Part shown: positions 17,586-26,497 of the stretch, in pieces
Numbering within the stretch: position 1 is the stretch's first letter
Layout of the letters: the number at the start of each line of letters is the position of its first letter
NCBI GenBank assembly: GCA_016296655.1
Contig: JAEDIW010000002.1
Coordinates: 29,060 to 93,059 of the forward strand
Direction: 5' to 3'
From: Treponema sp.
GTDB taxonomy: Bacteria > Spirochaetota > Spirochaetia > Treponematales > Treponemataceae
Length of the DNA stretch: 64,000 nucleotides
Program-made: the position numbers and the translations under genes
Notes under the pieces: generated by a model
What the model was told of the DNA's origin: nothing
Database searches by the model: none
The model's input: only the letters and a program-made list of their open reading frames with translations

Positions 17586-18418
17586 CGATTTCATCTTTTT
17601 CAGCAGAAAATTCACTGGAAACAGCAGAATTTCTTTTAAAACATGAAATAAAATGTGTTTCACTGATTCAAAAGCTCAAAGACTCGCCTTCTGAAGTTTT
17701 TATTTTCCGAAATACAAAAACAAATGCCATTGCAGGAATAATTTCAGTTTCTGCAGGAGGTAGCATTCTGCACTGTCTGCCAGATTTGCAGGTTATTGTA
17801 GCCGCTGAAAAGTTGATTTTAACACTGGTAAAAAACCGCACTCTGTTCTGTATAAATGGAGAGAAAAAAGCCTCTCAGGCCTTGGCAGATTTCTTTTATT
17901 CACACGGATTTCAAAAACCCAAAATTATAAATAACTATATTCTGATGAATAGAAAAAGCAGCGTTATTCCAGAAAAATGTAATTCAAACGGCCTGATTTT
18001 TAAGAAATGCACTGAAAATGATGCTAAATTTCTGCTTCCGCTGGAACTTGCATATCAGAAAGAAGAAGTTTTGACTGATAGTCAGAAAATAAATCCAGCT
18101 GTATGCAGTTATAGCCTTATGCGCAGACTAAAAACGCAAATTGTTTTTTCAGCTGTAAAGAATGGAAAAATTGTTGCAAAGGCCGGAACAAATGCACTTT
18201 CCTGGAACTATGCACAGCTGGGTGGAATATATACTTTGCCAGAATACAGAAGGCAGAATATTGCTTTCCTTACAGTCAGAACTTTGCTTGCATTCCTTTT
18301 TTCATGCAGAAAAAATGCAGTTTTGTTTGTAAATGAAAAAAACACAAAAGCCTTAAACTTATACAAAAAACTCGGATTTTCTGAAGTTTGTCCATACCAA
18401 ATTGCATATTTTCAATAA
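17582..18418 (+). CDS. GNAT-family acetyltransferase
   Basis: A 278-residue protein whose C-terminal third is a GNAT fold: AQLGGIYTLPEYRRQNIA contains the acetyl-CoA pyrophosphate loop in the form R-R-Q-N-I-A, and NTKALNLYKKLGFSEV is the usual final helix-strand. The N-terminal half shows no motif I know and may be a degenerate second GNAT fold. The start is taken as the ATG that overlaps the GGDEF-EAL stop (ATGA); the frame is open 54 bases further upstream inside that gene. The substrate is unknown; co-translation with a cyclic-di-GMP enzyme gives no clear hint. Confidence 0.78.
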   Translation: MTISSFSAENSLETAEFLLKHEIKCVSLIQKLKDSPSEVFIFRNTKTNAIAGIISVSAGGSILHCLPDLQVIVAAEKLILTLVKNRTLFCINGEKKASQALADFFYSHGFQKPKIINNYILMNRKSSVIPEKCNSNGLIFKKCTENDAKFLLPLELAYQKEEVLTDSQKINPAVCSYSLMRRLKTQIVFSAVKNGKIVAKAGTNALSWNYAQLGGIYTLPEYRRQNIAFLTVRTLLAFLFSCRKNAVLFVNEKNTKALNLYKKLGFSEVCPYQIAYFQ

Positions 18419-18440
18419 AAATTGCATAAATATGCAATTT
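18419..18440. promoter_or_regulatory. Perfect palindrome before putP
   Basis: Arms AAATTGCAT (18419-18427) and ATGCAATTT (18432-18440) with a 4-base loop, directly after the acetyltransferase stop and about 75 bases before the symporter ATG. No T-run follows. Could be an operator or a weak terminator. Confidence 0.45.
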
Positions 18441-18514
18441 CATACAATTCATCTATTGAATGATTCGTTTTTTTCCCATAAACTTTGTACGCAAATTATT
18501 TAAAAGGGGTCAAA

Positions 18515-20002
18515 ATGAATTTTGAAATCATTTTAAGATTCAGTGCCTTTGTTCTATACCTTATGATTATGGTATTCATTGGCCTGAAGCACATGAGCAA
18601 GAATAACAATTCTTCGGATTTTTTCCTTGGAGGAAGAAAAATTGGGCCATGGATGACAGCCCTAAGCGCAGAAGCTTCTGATATGTCTGGCTGGCTTTTA
18701 ATGGGCTTGCCTGGTGTTGCTTATCTTACAGGCCAGAAAGAAGCCTTTTGGACAGCTGTTGGCCTGGAAATAGGTACATATCTGAACTGGCTTTTTGTAG
18801 CAAAACCGCTGCGCAATTATACAGCATTATGCGGAAATGCAATTACAATTCCTCAGTTCTTGACAAACCGTTTTAAAGACAAATCACATGTAATTTCATT
18901 TGTATCTGTCATTTTTATTCTGATTTTCTTTACAGTTTATACAGCCAGCAGTTTTGTTTCCTGTGGAAAACTTATAAATTCTGTTTTTGGTGTACCATAT
19001 TTCATAGCTCTTTTAATCGGAATTGCCGTAATTTTAACTTATACATTGCTTGGTGGATTTCTGGCTGTCTGCTCAACAGATTTTATCCAGGGAACACTCA
19101 TGTTCTTTGCTTTGATAATTACAACAATCATCATGATTTTTACACTAGGTGGTCCTGCAGAAACTTTTACAAAAGTAAGTACATTCGGAAGCCAGTTTCT
19201 AAATCCATTTGTAAAAGACAACACAAATTTCGGCTTAATTGACATAGCTTCTTCACTGGCATGGGGACTTGGCTATTTTGGAATGCCACACATTCTTGTC
19301 CGGTTCATGAGCATACGAAGCGACAAAGACATAAAGCTTTCACGCAGAATTGCTATGGTTTGGGTTACTATTGCTTTCATGGGCGCTCTTTTTATTGGTG
19401 CTGTTGCAAAAGCCTACCTTGCAGTACCTCTTGAAGAGGGAAAACAGGAAACTGTAGTAATTGCTTCAATTCTTCAAACTTATCCGGCTTTTATCGGAGG
19501 AATTTTCCTTTGCGCAATTCTTGCAGCTGCAATGAGTACTGCAGATTCTCAACTTTTGGTCGCAGCTTCTGCATTCAGCGAAGATGTTTACCGGGGATTT
19601 ATGAACAAAGAAGCAGAGCCTAAAAAAGTTCTGCAAATCAGTCGAATTACAGTTTTAATCATTGGGCTTGTAGCATTCTTCCTTTCGATTGATCCTAACA
19701 ACTCAATTTTTAGTCTTGTAAGCTATGCATGGGCAGGATTTGGAGCAACCTTTGGTCCTCTGATTTTGCTGTCACTTTTCTGGCGCGGAACAACAAAATC
19801 TGGTGCATTGTCAGGACTTGTTGCAGGTGGAGTTACGGTAATAGTTTGGCATCAGCTTAAAGGCGGAATTTTCAATCTGTATGAACTTGCACCAGGCTTT
19901 TTAGTTTGTCTGACAGTTGCAATTGTAGTGAGCCTTCTTGATAAAGAAAAAGATCCTGAAGTTTTGAAAGAATTTGATGAATTCAAAAAGGCATGTAAGT
20001 AA
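18515..20002 (+). CDS. putP: Sodium/proline symporter (PutP-type)
   Basis: A 495-residue sodium:solute symporter with about 12-13 membrane helices. DFFLGGRKIGPWMTALSAEASDMSGWLLMG is covered by the PutP pattern (residues about 29-58), and AAAMSTADSQLLVAASAFSED marks the TM8 sodium site with the SSF-type Ser/Thr. Close similarity to PutP in these segments favours proline as substrate, which would fit the proline synthesis operon elsewhere in the window, but related symporters carry pantothenate or other solutes. Start at 18515 follows AAAGGGG; an in-frame upstream start at 18485 lacks a ribosome site. Confidence 0.88.
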   Translation: MNFEIILRFSAFVLYLMIMVFIGLKHMSKNNNSSDFFLGGRKIGPWMTALSAEASDMSGWLLMGLPGVAYLTGQKEAFWTAVGLEIGTYLNWLFVAKPLRNYTALCGNAITIPQFLTNRFKDKSHVISFVSVIFILIFFTVYTASSFVSCGKLINSVFGVPYFIALLIGIAVILTYTLLGGFLAVCSTDFIQGTLMFFALIITTIIMIFTLGGPAETFTKVSTFGSQFLNPFVKDNTNFGLIDIASSLAWGLGYFGMPHILVRFMSIRSDKDIKLSRRIAMVWVTIAFMGALFIGAVAKAYLAVPLEEGKQETVVIASILQTYPAFIGGIFLCAILAAAMSTADSQLLVAASAFSEDVYRGFMNKEAEPKKVLQISRITVLIIGLVAFFLSIDPNNSIFSLVSYAWAGFGATFGPLILLSLFWRGTTKSGALSGLVAGGVTVIVWHQLKGGIFNLYELAPGFLVCLTVAIVVSLLDKEKDPEVLKEFDEFKKACK

Positions 20003-20609
20003 AATTTTTCTTTTGACATCTGGAGATTTTTCAATATACTGTTTTGTAGGAAAGGGTTCTAAATTGTGAGTTTAAGATTTTAATTGTAAAAACTCAATTA
20101 AAAATAAACCTTTGTTCATATAGAATATAAAGTTTTCTGCTGAACAGAGGCTTTCAAAAAAGAATTGATTTTTAAAAAGTCTGCCCTGTCTGAATTTTCA
20201 GGCAGGGCGCTTTTCTTTTAAAATAGCCTGAATTTTGACTTTAGTTGAGAATTTACAACTTAACCAGCATGTTTTTCAAGATCCTTAAAGGAAATCTGAT
20301 GTATGAATTTCTTATTTCAAAGTTCAATGGAAAACGAGGCCTAATATTAACAGACTTATAAGCCGTTTTGAGTGTTATCATATCAAGCACAGAAGTATCA
20401 TTGAATCCGACTGGGGAAATATTGAAAAATAACTTTCAGCTTGAATGTCATAAGGCAAGAAGTATTGTCAGTATGTTCTGTCAATTTTTCTATAGCATTG
20501 CTGCTTATATGATTAACCGCAATCTGAACTTTTATCAAAACTTTTTCAGATTACGGGTAATTTAGAAAACTCGAATTTCAGGCAAAATAGGTTTCTAGAA
20601 AAATGAAAA
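20003..20609. other. 607-base gap: terminator plus possible decayed gene
   Basis: No intact gene is convincing. A terminator lies at 20183-20216. From about 20300 to 20560 several short open stretches in different frames (YEFLISKFNGKRGL, ISRFECYHIKHRSIIES, LECHKARSIVSMFCQFF) read more like a decayed protein, perhaps a transposase tail, than random sequence, but none is long enough to name. Confidence 0.35.
20183..20216 (+). terminator. Intrinsic terminator downstream of putP
   Basis: GCCCTG-T-CTGAA pairs with TTCAG-G-CAGGGC (20183-20208), followed by a T-rich run. It stands about 180 bases after the putP stop. Confidence 0.7.
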
Positions 20610-21446
20610 CTAGAGGTATTTTTTCATTTCATGACCATCGACTCCTGCATACAACTCAACAAGATTTTTCGCAGGAGAACAGTTAATTTTTTGAAGAAGG
20701 ACTTCTTCAATTTGGAAAAAGCCTACATCTGCACTCATCTGAACTTCAATTTTTATAGGTTTTTCGCTGCCACTTAAAATCTTAACCTTCTCAATGGAGT
20801 TTGCCGAATATTTATGAATATCGCCTACACTCGGTGTTGTATTGAGTTCCATAGGAATTCTGGCACGCCCTTTTGTCATATCACATCCATCTGCAATAAG
20901 AATAAGCCCTGCTTCAACTGAATGGATTTTCCGCGTTCCCATGTGCCCGATAATTCCTTCCAATGCCATTGAGCGAATTACAACTCGACGGTTCAAATCC
21001 TTCTTTTCAGGTAAAACTTTTTCAAGCACACGGTTTATAACAGGCAAAGCAAGAATGCCAGAATACAGTTCATGATCCTGCCGGCCAACAGTCATGCCAA
21101 AATCATGCAGAAATGAGGCAAACATGACTGCACAAATGCTGTCTGAAAAAGTTCCAGCCTGTTCCGTTTCCAAAGAAGTTTTAATTTTTGCCTGATAAAG
21201 TATTTTGAGCATTTTCAAGACATTTCGGCAAACTGTCCTCATGTGTACAGGCCCATGGTCGTTAAATCCGAGCCTAACAATTGAAACATTGTTTGAATAA
21301 TCCTGCACAGCCTGAACTTCATCGTCTTCAACAAGTTCATTCATGATTTTCAAAGGCAAATCATCTTTTTCAGGGGTTAAATCAATAAGTTCTTTTGTAA
21401 GTGTAAGGATTTTTTCATTAACTGATAATTCTTTTGGACTTTTCAT
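20610..21446 (-). CDS. HD-domain phosphohydrolase
   Basis: A 278-residue HD-superfamily protein. Metal-binding candidates are His64/His68 in NDHGPVHMR, His114-Asp115 in SFLHDFGM, His125 in DHELYSG, and the Asp of ADGCDMTKGRAR, in the order expected for HD hydrolases. The C-terminal 70 residues are a strand-rich domain (IKIEVQMSADVGFFQIEE). The DMTKGRARIP segment recalls a conserved family of uncharacterised HD proteins found in bacteria and archaea. Substrate is unknown; nucleotides or cyclic dinucleotides are typical. It stands alone on the minus strand. Confidence 0.8.
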   Translation of the reverse strand: MKSPKELSVNEKILTLTKELIDLTPEKDDLPLKIMNELVEDDEVQAVQDYSNNVSIVRLGFNDHGPVHMRTVCRNVLKMLKILYQAKIKTSLETEQAGTFSDSICAVMFASFLHDFGMTVGRQDHELYSGILALPVINRVLEKVLPEKKDLNRRVVIRSMALEGIIGHMGTRKIHSVEAGLILIADGCDMTKGRARIPMELNTTPSVGDIHKYSANSIEKVKILSGSEKPIKIEVQMSADVGFFQIEEVLLQKINCSPAKNLVELYAGVDGHEMKKYL

Positions 21447-21566
21447 AACTTCAAAATATTTATTTTCTTTCCTGCTGTCAAATTTTTTACTAGATTTTTC
21501 AGATTTCGCAGTTATACGCTGATTAACACTTGAAGCGATTGCTCACTACTTTCCGTCAAACAAATT

Positions 21567-21622
21567 AGGACTATCCAAAAAGTAAAATTCATAGTGTCAT
21601 TTTCGAATTATTAGACAGACCC
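21567..21622 (-). repeat. Dispersed palindromic element, copy C (degenerate)
   Basis: AGGACTATCC at the left and GACAGACCC at the right bracket AAAAAGTAAAATTCATAGTG, the same inner block as copy A. Ends have drifted from the consensus. Confidence 0.55.
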
Positions 21623-21674
21623 ACGATTAGCTGCATTCAAGGTTAACACTGAAAATTCCTCAATAGAATTTTCC

Positions 21675-22088
21675 TTAAAGAATCATGAGTAAGGTTCCTG
21701 CTGTAATAAAAATGCATCCCAGTAAAACTTTCAAACTACAGCTTTCATGCAAAAAAATAAAAGCCAGGCAAACTGTAAAAACTACAGAGGTTTTGTCAAT
21801 TGGAACAACTTTACTGGCAGAGCCTGTCTGCAATGCCTTAAAATAGCATAACCAGCTCAAACCTGTTGCAAAGCCTGAAAGAATCAGAAAAATCCAGCTT
21901 TTTCTTGAAATTGAAACAATTCCGTGCTGCTGGTTCGTAACAAAAACCATAATCCATGCCATGACAACAACAATGCATGTTCTTATTGCTGTTGCCAAGT
22001 TTGAATCAACCTTTTCAATGCCAGCTTTTGCCAAAATAGATGTACAGGCAGCAAAAACAGAAGAAAGTATTGCAAATAAAAACCACAT
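21675..22088 (-). CDS. Small EamA/DMT-family membrane protein
   Basis: A 137-residue protein with four to five membrane helices, the size of one EamA repeat. FATGLSWLCYFKALQTGSASKVVPIDKTSVVFT is covered by the EamA signature (about residues 74-106), and FLHESCSLKVLLGCIFITAGTLL (about 113-135) is the usual closing helix pair. Single-repeat members act as dimers to move small metabolites across the inner membrane. Substrate unknown. It lies just downstream of phoU on the same strand but without an obvious functional link to phosphate. Confidence 0.8.
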   Translation of the reverse strand: MWFLFAILSSVFAACTSILAKAGIEKVDSNLATAIRTCIVVVMAWIMVFVTNQQHGIVSISRKSWIFLILSGFATGLSWLCYFKALQTGSASKVVPIDKTSVVFTVCLAFIFLHESCSLKVLLGCIFITAGTLLMIL

Positions 22089-22173
22089 GAAATATCCAGT
22101 GTCCTAAATCAGATTTCACAAAATTATTTTTTACTGTTTCAACATGTATACATCCAAAATGCACTTTCTGCAA

Positions 22174-22818
22174 TTATCTTTCGGTTTTTCGTTCTCCTGT
22201 TACGGCAAAAATTACCCATTCTGCAATATTAGTACAATGGTCTCCTATGCGTTCAAAATATTTTGCAATTAAAAGATAATCAAGAATCTGTTCCCCTTGA
22301 TCTGTTTTCTTTATTTTTTCAACAAGATCCTTTTTTATTGCATAATACAGTTCGTCGATTACATCATCATGAGCAATTACATTTTTTGCAGCATTAAAAT
22401 CCCTGTTGATGTAAGATTCTACAGAATCATTCAGCATTTTTATTATTTCACTGCCAATTTGGGCAATAGCATTCATATTGCTATAAGAAAAATCCGGCAA
22501 CTCAATAATCAAATCTGCAATGTCTGCTGCATGATCGCCAATCCGTTCCATATCTGTAATCATTTTTAAAGCTGCAGTAATTATGCGCAAATCGCTTGCC
22601 ATAGGCTGCTGCTGAAGTAAAAGACGGAGGCATTGGCTTTCTATGTCTTTTTCCATGTCATCAATTTTGTCGTCGTTCGTTGCAATGACTTTTGCAGTTG
22701 CTGTATCTCGGCCAAGCAATGCAACTACAGAATTTTCGATTGCAACCTCAATCATTTTTCCCATTTTTATAATGCTTGCATTCAGATTTTTTAATTCTGC
22801 TTCATACTTTTCTCTCAT
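22174..22818 (-). CDS. phoU: Phosphate signalling protein PhoU
   Basis: PhoU couples the Pst transporter to the PhoR-PhoB system and dampens phosphate uptake. The 214-residue product shows the two three-helix PhoU repeats with acidic metal-binding motifs: MITDMERIGDHAADIA in the first and AKYFERIGDHCTNIAEWV in the second. The ATG at 22818 lies two bases beyond the pstB stop, after AGGAAGG; a TTG nine bases earlier is in frame but too close to the ribosome site. Last gene of the pst cluster. Confidence 0.96.
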   Translation of the reverse strand: MREKYEAELKNLNASIIKMGKMIEVAIENSVVALLGRDTATAKVIATNDDKIDDMEKDIESQCLRLLLQQQPMASDLRIITAALKMITDMERIGDHAADIADLIIELPDFSYSNMNAIAQIGSEIIKMLNDSVESYINRDFNAAKNVIAHDDVIDELYYAIKKDLVEKIKKTDQGEQILDYLLIAKYFERIGDHCTNIAEWVIFAVTGERKTER

Positions 22819-22819
22819 A

Positions 22820-23572
22820 TCAACCAAACCTTCCTGTTATATATTCTTCAGTTTTTTTCATTTTGGGTTTGCTGAAAATCTGTTCAGTTTCGCCGGCTTC
22901 TATTATTTCTCCAAGTAAGAAAAATACTGTTTTATCTGAAATCCTGACTGCCTGCTGCATATTGTGCGTAACAATTACGATTGTATATTTTTCTTTCAAC
23001 TCCATTATGCAGTCTTCAATTTTTGATGTTGAAATAGGATCCAATGCAGAGGTCGGTTCATCCATTAAAAGGATTTCTGGCTGAACGGCAAGCGCACGAG
23101 CTATACAAAGTCTTTGCTGCTGTCCTCCAGAAAGTTCCAAAGCTGATTTTTTGAGATTGTCTTTCATCTCATTCCATATAGCTGCATTTTTCATCGACTG
23201 CTCAACAATGTCGTCAAGTTCTGACTTTTTCGTAATGCCATGAGTTCTAGGCCCATAAGCAATATTGTCATAAATGCTCATTGGAAAAGGATTTGGTTTT
23301 TGAAATACCATACCAACCTTTTTCCTCAATTCATTTACATCAACTTTTCGTTCGTAAATACTGTTACCGTCCAGATAAATCTTTCCAGTAATTCGGCAAC
23401 CCTCAACCATATCATTCATGCGGTTAAGGCTCTTCAGTAATGTAGATTTTCCGCATCCACTTGGACCGATAAATGCCGTTATTTCATTTGCATCAATTGT
23501 CAGATTTACATTTTTCAAGGCATGAAAATTTGAATAATATAAATCCATATTTTCTATTTTTATTTTTTCCAT
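22820..23572 (-). CDS. pstB: Phosphate ABC transporter ATP-binding protein PstB
   Basis: The 250-residue ATPase of the high-affinity phosphate importer. Walker [10 protein letters not shown] (36-44), Q-loop [10 protein letters not shown], signature LSGGQQQR and Walker [13 protein letters not shown] are all intact, and the [15 protein letters not shown] stretch is diagnostic of PstB. It powers import through PstC and PstA. Spacing to pstA is 28 bases and to phoU two, so pstS-C-A-B-phoU reads as one unit. Confidence 0.97.
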   Translation of the reverse strand: MEKIKIENMDLYYSNFHALKNVNLTIDANEITAFIGPSGCGKSTLLKSLNRMNDMVEGCRITGKIYLDGNSIYERKVDVNELRKKVGMVFQKPNPFPMSIYDNIAYGPRTHGITKKSELDDIVEQSMKNAAIWNEMKDNLKKSALELSGGQQQRLCIARALAVQPEILLMDEPTSALDPISTSKIEDCIMELKEKYTIVIVTHNMQQAVRISDKTVFFLLGEIIEAGETEQIFSKPKMKKTEEYITGRFG

Positions 23573-23600
23573 AATTCACATTCCATTTAATTTTCTGACT

Positions 23601-24533
23601 TTACTTTACAGACTTATTACCAAGTTTTTTCATTAAAGCCGAAGATATGCTGTTTATGACTATAACCATAACAAGAAGAATTACAGCTGAGGCAAAAGCC
23701 TGATTTGTATGCAAACCTTCAGAACTTAAAAGATACATGTGGATTGCAAGGGTTCTGCCTGAGCCAAACAAATCCTCTGGTATCTGAGCAACTGTTCCAG
23801 CTGTATAAATCAATGCTGCTGTTTCCCCAACAATTCTTCCACAAGCAAGAATTACGCCACTAAAAATTCCTGGCATAGCACTTGGCAAAATAATTTTAAA
23901 AACCGTACGAAGTTTGCCGGCTCCAAGTCCAAAACTGCCTTCCCTATAACTTTCGGGCACTGCAAGCAAAGCTTCCTGAGTAGTCCGCATGATAGTCGGC
24001 AAAATCATTATGGCAACAGTCCAACTACCGGCAATAATCGAATAGCCCCACTGAAAAAAATTCACAAACAGCAGCATACCAAAAAGCCCATAAATTATTG
24101 ATGGAATGCCTGCAAGGGTTTCTGTTGTAAGACTTACAACCTTTACAAATCGATTACTCTTGCTACTGTACTCAACCAGATAAATTGCTGAGCCAATTCC
24201 TAAAGGACAGGCAATAAGCAGTGCCAGTACTGTCATGACCAATGTATTTATAAGTGCTGGAATTACAGAACAATTTTCTGATGTATAATGCGGGTTAAAT
24301 AAGTCCTTATTTAAAAACGGCAGGCCTTTTACGAGTATGTATCCCAGCATAAAAACCAAACTTCCAAGTGTAATACAGGCACAGACATAAACTGCTGAAC
24401 GCAAAAACCGGGAAAAATCTTTCCTGCATTTTCTGATATTACCTGCATTCAATTTTAAGTTATGTCTTTTCCTGCCGAGGGGCAGAAAAGGCAGCTTTAC
24501 TGTTGATTCAACTTTTACTGTGCTTTCAGACAT
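23601..24533 (-). CDS. pstA: Phosphate ABC transporter permease PstA
   Basis: One of the two inner-membrane channel subunits. The product (about 310 residues) has a roughly 45-residue cytoplasmic N terminus and six membrane helices; ETLAGIPSIIYGLFG and the coupling-loop EAA motif EALLAVPESYREGSFGLGAGKLRTVF are PstA-typical. The second of two adjacent ATGs is preferred because GGAGG is four bases before it. It follows pstC by about 20 bases. Confidence 0.95.
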   Translation of the reverse strand: MSESTVKVESTVKLPFLPLGRKRHNLKLNAGNIRKCRKDFSRFLRSAVYVCACITLGSLVFMLGYILVKGLPFLNKDLFNPHYTSENCSVIPALINTLVMTVLALLIACPLGIGSAIYLVEYSSKSNRFVKVVSLTTETLAGIPSIIYGLFGMLLFVNFFQWGYSIIAGSWTVAIMILPTIMRTTQEALLAVPESYREGSFGLGAGKLRTVFKIILPSAMPGIFSGVILACGRIVGETAALIYTAGTVAQIPEDLFGSGRTLAIHMYLLSSEGLHTNQAFASAVILLVMVIVINSISSALMKKLGNKSVK

Positions 24534-24552
24534 CATTCCTCCATATTTTCTG

Positions 24553-25401
24553 TTATTTTACAGCCCGGCTTTTTACCAGATTAAAGCAAAAATTTATCAG
24601 AAGGATAAATACAAACAAAACAACCCCTGTTGCTATCAACGCTTCGCGATGCAAATCTGCTGCATACCCCATTTCTATTACGATATTTGCCGTAAGAGTT
24701 CTGACTCCTTTTAAAATTGAATTCGGAAGCCTTGCCTGATTTCCTGCAACCATAATTACAGCCATTGTTTCGCCAATTGCACGACCAATTCCCAAAATAA
24801 CTCCAGCCATAATCCCCGACTTAGCAGCTGGCAATACAACTAAAAATACACTTCTTTCATGAGAAGCCCCCAAAGCTCTGGCTCCTTCATAATAATTTTG
24901 AGGAACAGAATTCAAGCTTGTTTCAGAAACACAGATAATCGTAGGCAGAATCATCATGCCCAGCAAAAGTGAAGCAGTTAAAATGGAAGAACCATTTCCT
25001 CCAAAAACATTGCGAACAAATGGAACTATCACCATTAGCCCAAAAAATCCATACACAACGCTTGGAATCCCTGCCAGCAAATCTATGGCAGGTTTCAAAA
25101 GTTCATGAAGTTTTTTTGGACAGAATTTACTCAAAAAAATTGCCGTCATAAGACCTACAGGAACTCCAAAAATTATGGCACCTGCAGTAACATAAAGACT
25201 GCCTGCTATCATCGGAAAAATTCCATAAAGGTCATTTCCTGGTTTCCACTTAAGACCAAAAATAAAGTCTATAAAGCCTATTTTTTGAATTGCAGGAATT
25301 CCGTTCATAAATAAAAACAGACAGATTATAAAACTTGCAATAATTGAAAACGCTGCGCACAGCAGAAACAAAATCTTAAAAATCTTTTCACGTATTCTCA
25401 T
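24553..25401 (-). CDS. pstC: Phosphate ABC transporter permease PstC
   Basis: The partner permease of PstA, about 282 residues with six membrane helices; DLLAGIPSVVYGFFG and LNSVPQNYYEGARALGASHERSVF match the family, as does IGRAIGETMAV. The start is placed at the ATG at 25401 because residues from there (MRIREKIFKILFLL) look like a normal PstC N terminus. The frame is open to 25494, but that extension is made of three hairpins and reads as low-information sequence. No Shine-Dalgarno precedes 25401, so expression may depend on the hairpin region or on coupling to pstS. Confidence 0.93.
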   Translation of the reverse strand: MRIREKIFKILFLLCAAFSIIASFIICLFLFMNGIPAIQKIGFIDFIFGLKWKPGNDLYGIFPMIAGSLYVTAGAIIFGVPVGLMTAIFLSKFCPKKLHELLKPAIDLLAGIPSVVYGFFGLMVIVPFVRNVFGGNGSSILTASLLLGMMILPTIICVSETSLNSVPQNYYEGARALGASHERSVFLVVLPAAKSGIMAGVILGIGRAIGETMAVIMVAGNQARLPNSILKGVRTLTANIVIEMGYAADLHREALIATGVVLFVFILLINFCFNLVKSRAVK

Positions 25402-25410
25402 AAAAAAGGG

Positions 25411-25484
25411 CGTTGCGGGGAATGTGTCCCCGCTAGAAAGGGTAGCACCCAATGAAATGGGTGCGAGGGAAAGACTTTTCCCTC
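25411..25484 (-). repeat. Three consecutive hairpins between pstS and pstC
   Basis: Perfect stems follow one another: GCGGGGA / TCCCCGC (25415-25433), GCACCCA / TGGGTGC (25445-25464), GAGGGAAA / TTTCCCTC (25465-25484). Loops are 4-6 bases. The block fills the whole pstS-pstC gap and is much richer in G and C than the surroundings. It may set the ratio of binding protein to permease, protect the pstS mRNA, or be an inserted repeat. Confidence 0.75.
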
Positions 25485-25515
25485 TAACACACATCTAAAC
25501 AATCATCTGATAAAC

Positions 25516-26403
25516 TTATTTACCAAGCTGATTCCATTTTTTTGTATTGCCAGTAAAGATTTTTTCAACCTGAGCTTTTGAGAGGTTTGAATTAGGATTT
25601 GCTTTGTTTACAATTACGGCAATTCCGTCAATGGCAATTGTTACCTGCTTTACACCTTTTTCAATTTCGCTAGCCTTCAGGTTGCGGCTTGCCATACCGA
25701 TGTCACAAGTTCCATTGATTGCATTTGCAACACCTGTAGTAGAATCACTTGTCTGAAGTTCAATTTTTACATTCGGATTTACTGATTTGTAAGCTTCAAT
25801 CAATTTTTCCATTACAGGAGAAACTGAGCTAGAACCAGCAACAACTACTTTTCCTGAAGCACCGCTTGAAGCAAATGCATTGTCTGAAACTTTGATGTAC
25901 TTGTTCTTTTCAATGACTTTCTGACCTTCAGAACTTACAATAAAGTTTTCAAAATCCTTAGCTGCAGGAGAAAGATTTTCTTTTACAGCAATGTTAAAAG
26001 GGCGGCTGATTTTGTACGAAGCATTTTTGATGTTTTCAACAGAAGCTTCAGCTCCATCAATCTGCAAAGCTTTTACAGTGTCATTAAGAGAACCCAAAGA
26101 AACATAACCGATTGCATACTGGTCGCCTGCAACACTTGTAAGCATTACTGCTGTTGAGTTTGTAATGGCAGCTTCATCTGTAGTGTAGTCAACTTTTTTT
26201 CCTTCAGCATTTTTCTTTTCAATTCCAAAAAGTTCAATAAATGCACCGCGAGTTCCTGAACCTTCTTCACGGCTTAACACATTTATTGCTTTCCTTGTGC
26301 TGAATTTTGGAGCTGCAAAACAGTCGGCACCAGCAACAGCAGCAATTAAAAGACCAAGTATGGCAACTTTCCTGAATGATTTTTTTTCAAACATAATTTT
26401 CAT
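25516..26403 (-). CDS. pstS: Phosphate-binding protein PstS, circularly permuted
   Basis: Binds phosphate outside the cytoplasmic membrane and delivers it to PstCAB. The 295-residue product has a signal peptide (about 1-30). The order of the two family halves is reversed: VLSREEGSGTRGAFIEL, YAIGYVSLGSLND and SSEGQKVIEKNKYIKV, normally the C-terminal half, come first; after a Ser/Ala/Gly linker (about 190-197) follow VVVAGSSSVSPVMEKLIEAY, CDIGMASRNLK, IAIDGIAVIVNKANP and KIFTGNTKKWNQLGK, normally N-terminal. Ligand motifs of both halves are present. Start at 26403 follows AAGGAG. Four Pho boxes lie upstream. Similar permuted proteins may occur in gut Firmicutes (from memory, unverified). Confidence 0.93.
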   Translation of the reverse strand: MKIMFEKKSFRKVAILGLLIAAVAGADCFAAPKFSTRKAINVLSREEGSGTRGAFIELFGIEKKNAEGKKVDYTTDEAAITNSTAVMLTSVAGDQYAIGYVSLGSLNDTVKALQIDGAEASVENIKNASYKISRPFNIAVKENLSPAAKDFENFIVSSEGQKVIEKNKYIKVSDNAFASSGASGKVVVAGSSSVSPVMEKLIEAYKSVNPNVKIELQTSDSTTGVANAINGTCDIGMASRNLKASEIEKGVKQVTIAIDGIAVIVNKANPNSNLSKAQVEKIFTGNTKKWNQLGK

Positions 26404-26458
26404 AAAAACTCCTTTCGTCTATGCTTCCATCTACGATGCCTTAAAGTTACAGAGTTTA

Positions 26459-26497
26459 TGTTAAAATTTACGTAATACTATGTTAAGAATTTGTAAA
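26459..26497 (-). promoter_or_regulatory. Four Pho boxes upstream of pstS
   Basis: On the minus strand TTTACA (26492-26497), TTAACA (26481-26486), TTACGT (26470-26475) and TTAACA (26459-26464) recur at exact 11-base steps, the layout of PhoP/PhoB-type binding sites (TT[AT]ACA, N5 spacing). The block overlaps the phoR stop codon and lies about 55 bases before the pstS ATG. A possible -10, TAACTT, is at 26444-26449. Confidence 0.75.

Noticed and set aside
20368..20565. 65-codon plus-strand frame in the putP downstream gap
   Set aside because: No ribosome site, no homology I can recognise, and it lies in a region with broken frames; treated as part of a decayed region.
25415..25484. CRISPR-like array from the three pst hairpins
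   Set aside because: The three stems differ in sequence and there are no spacers or repeated units.
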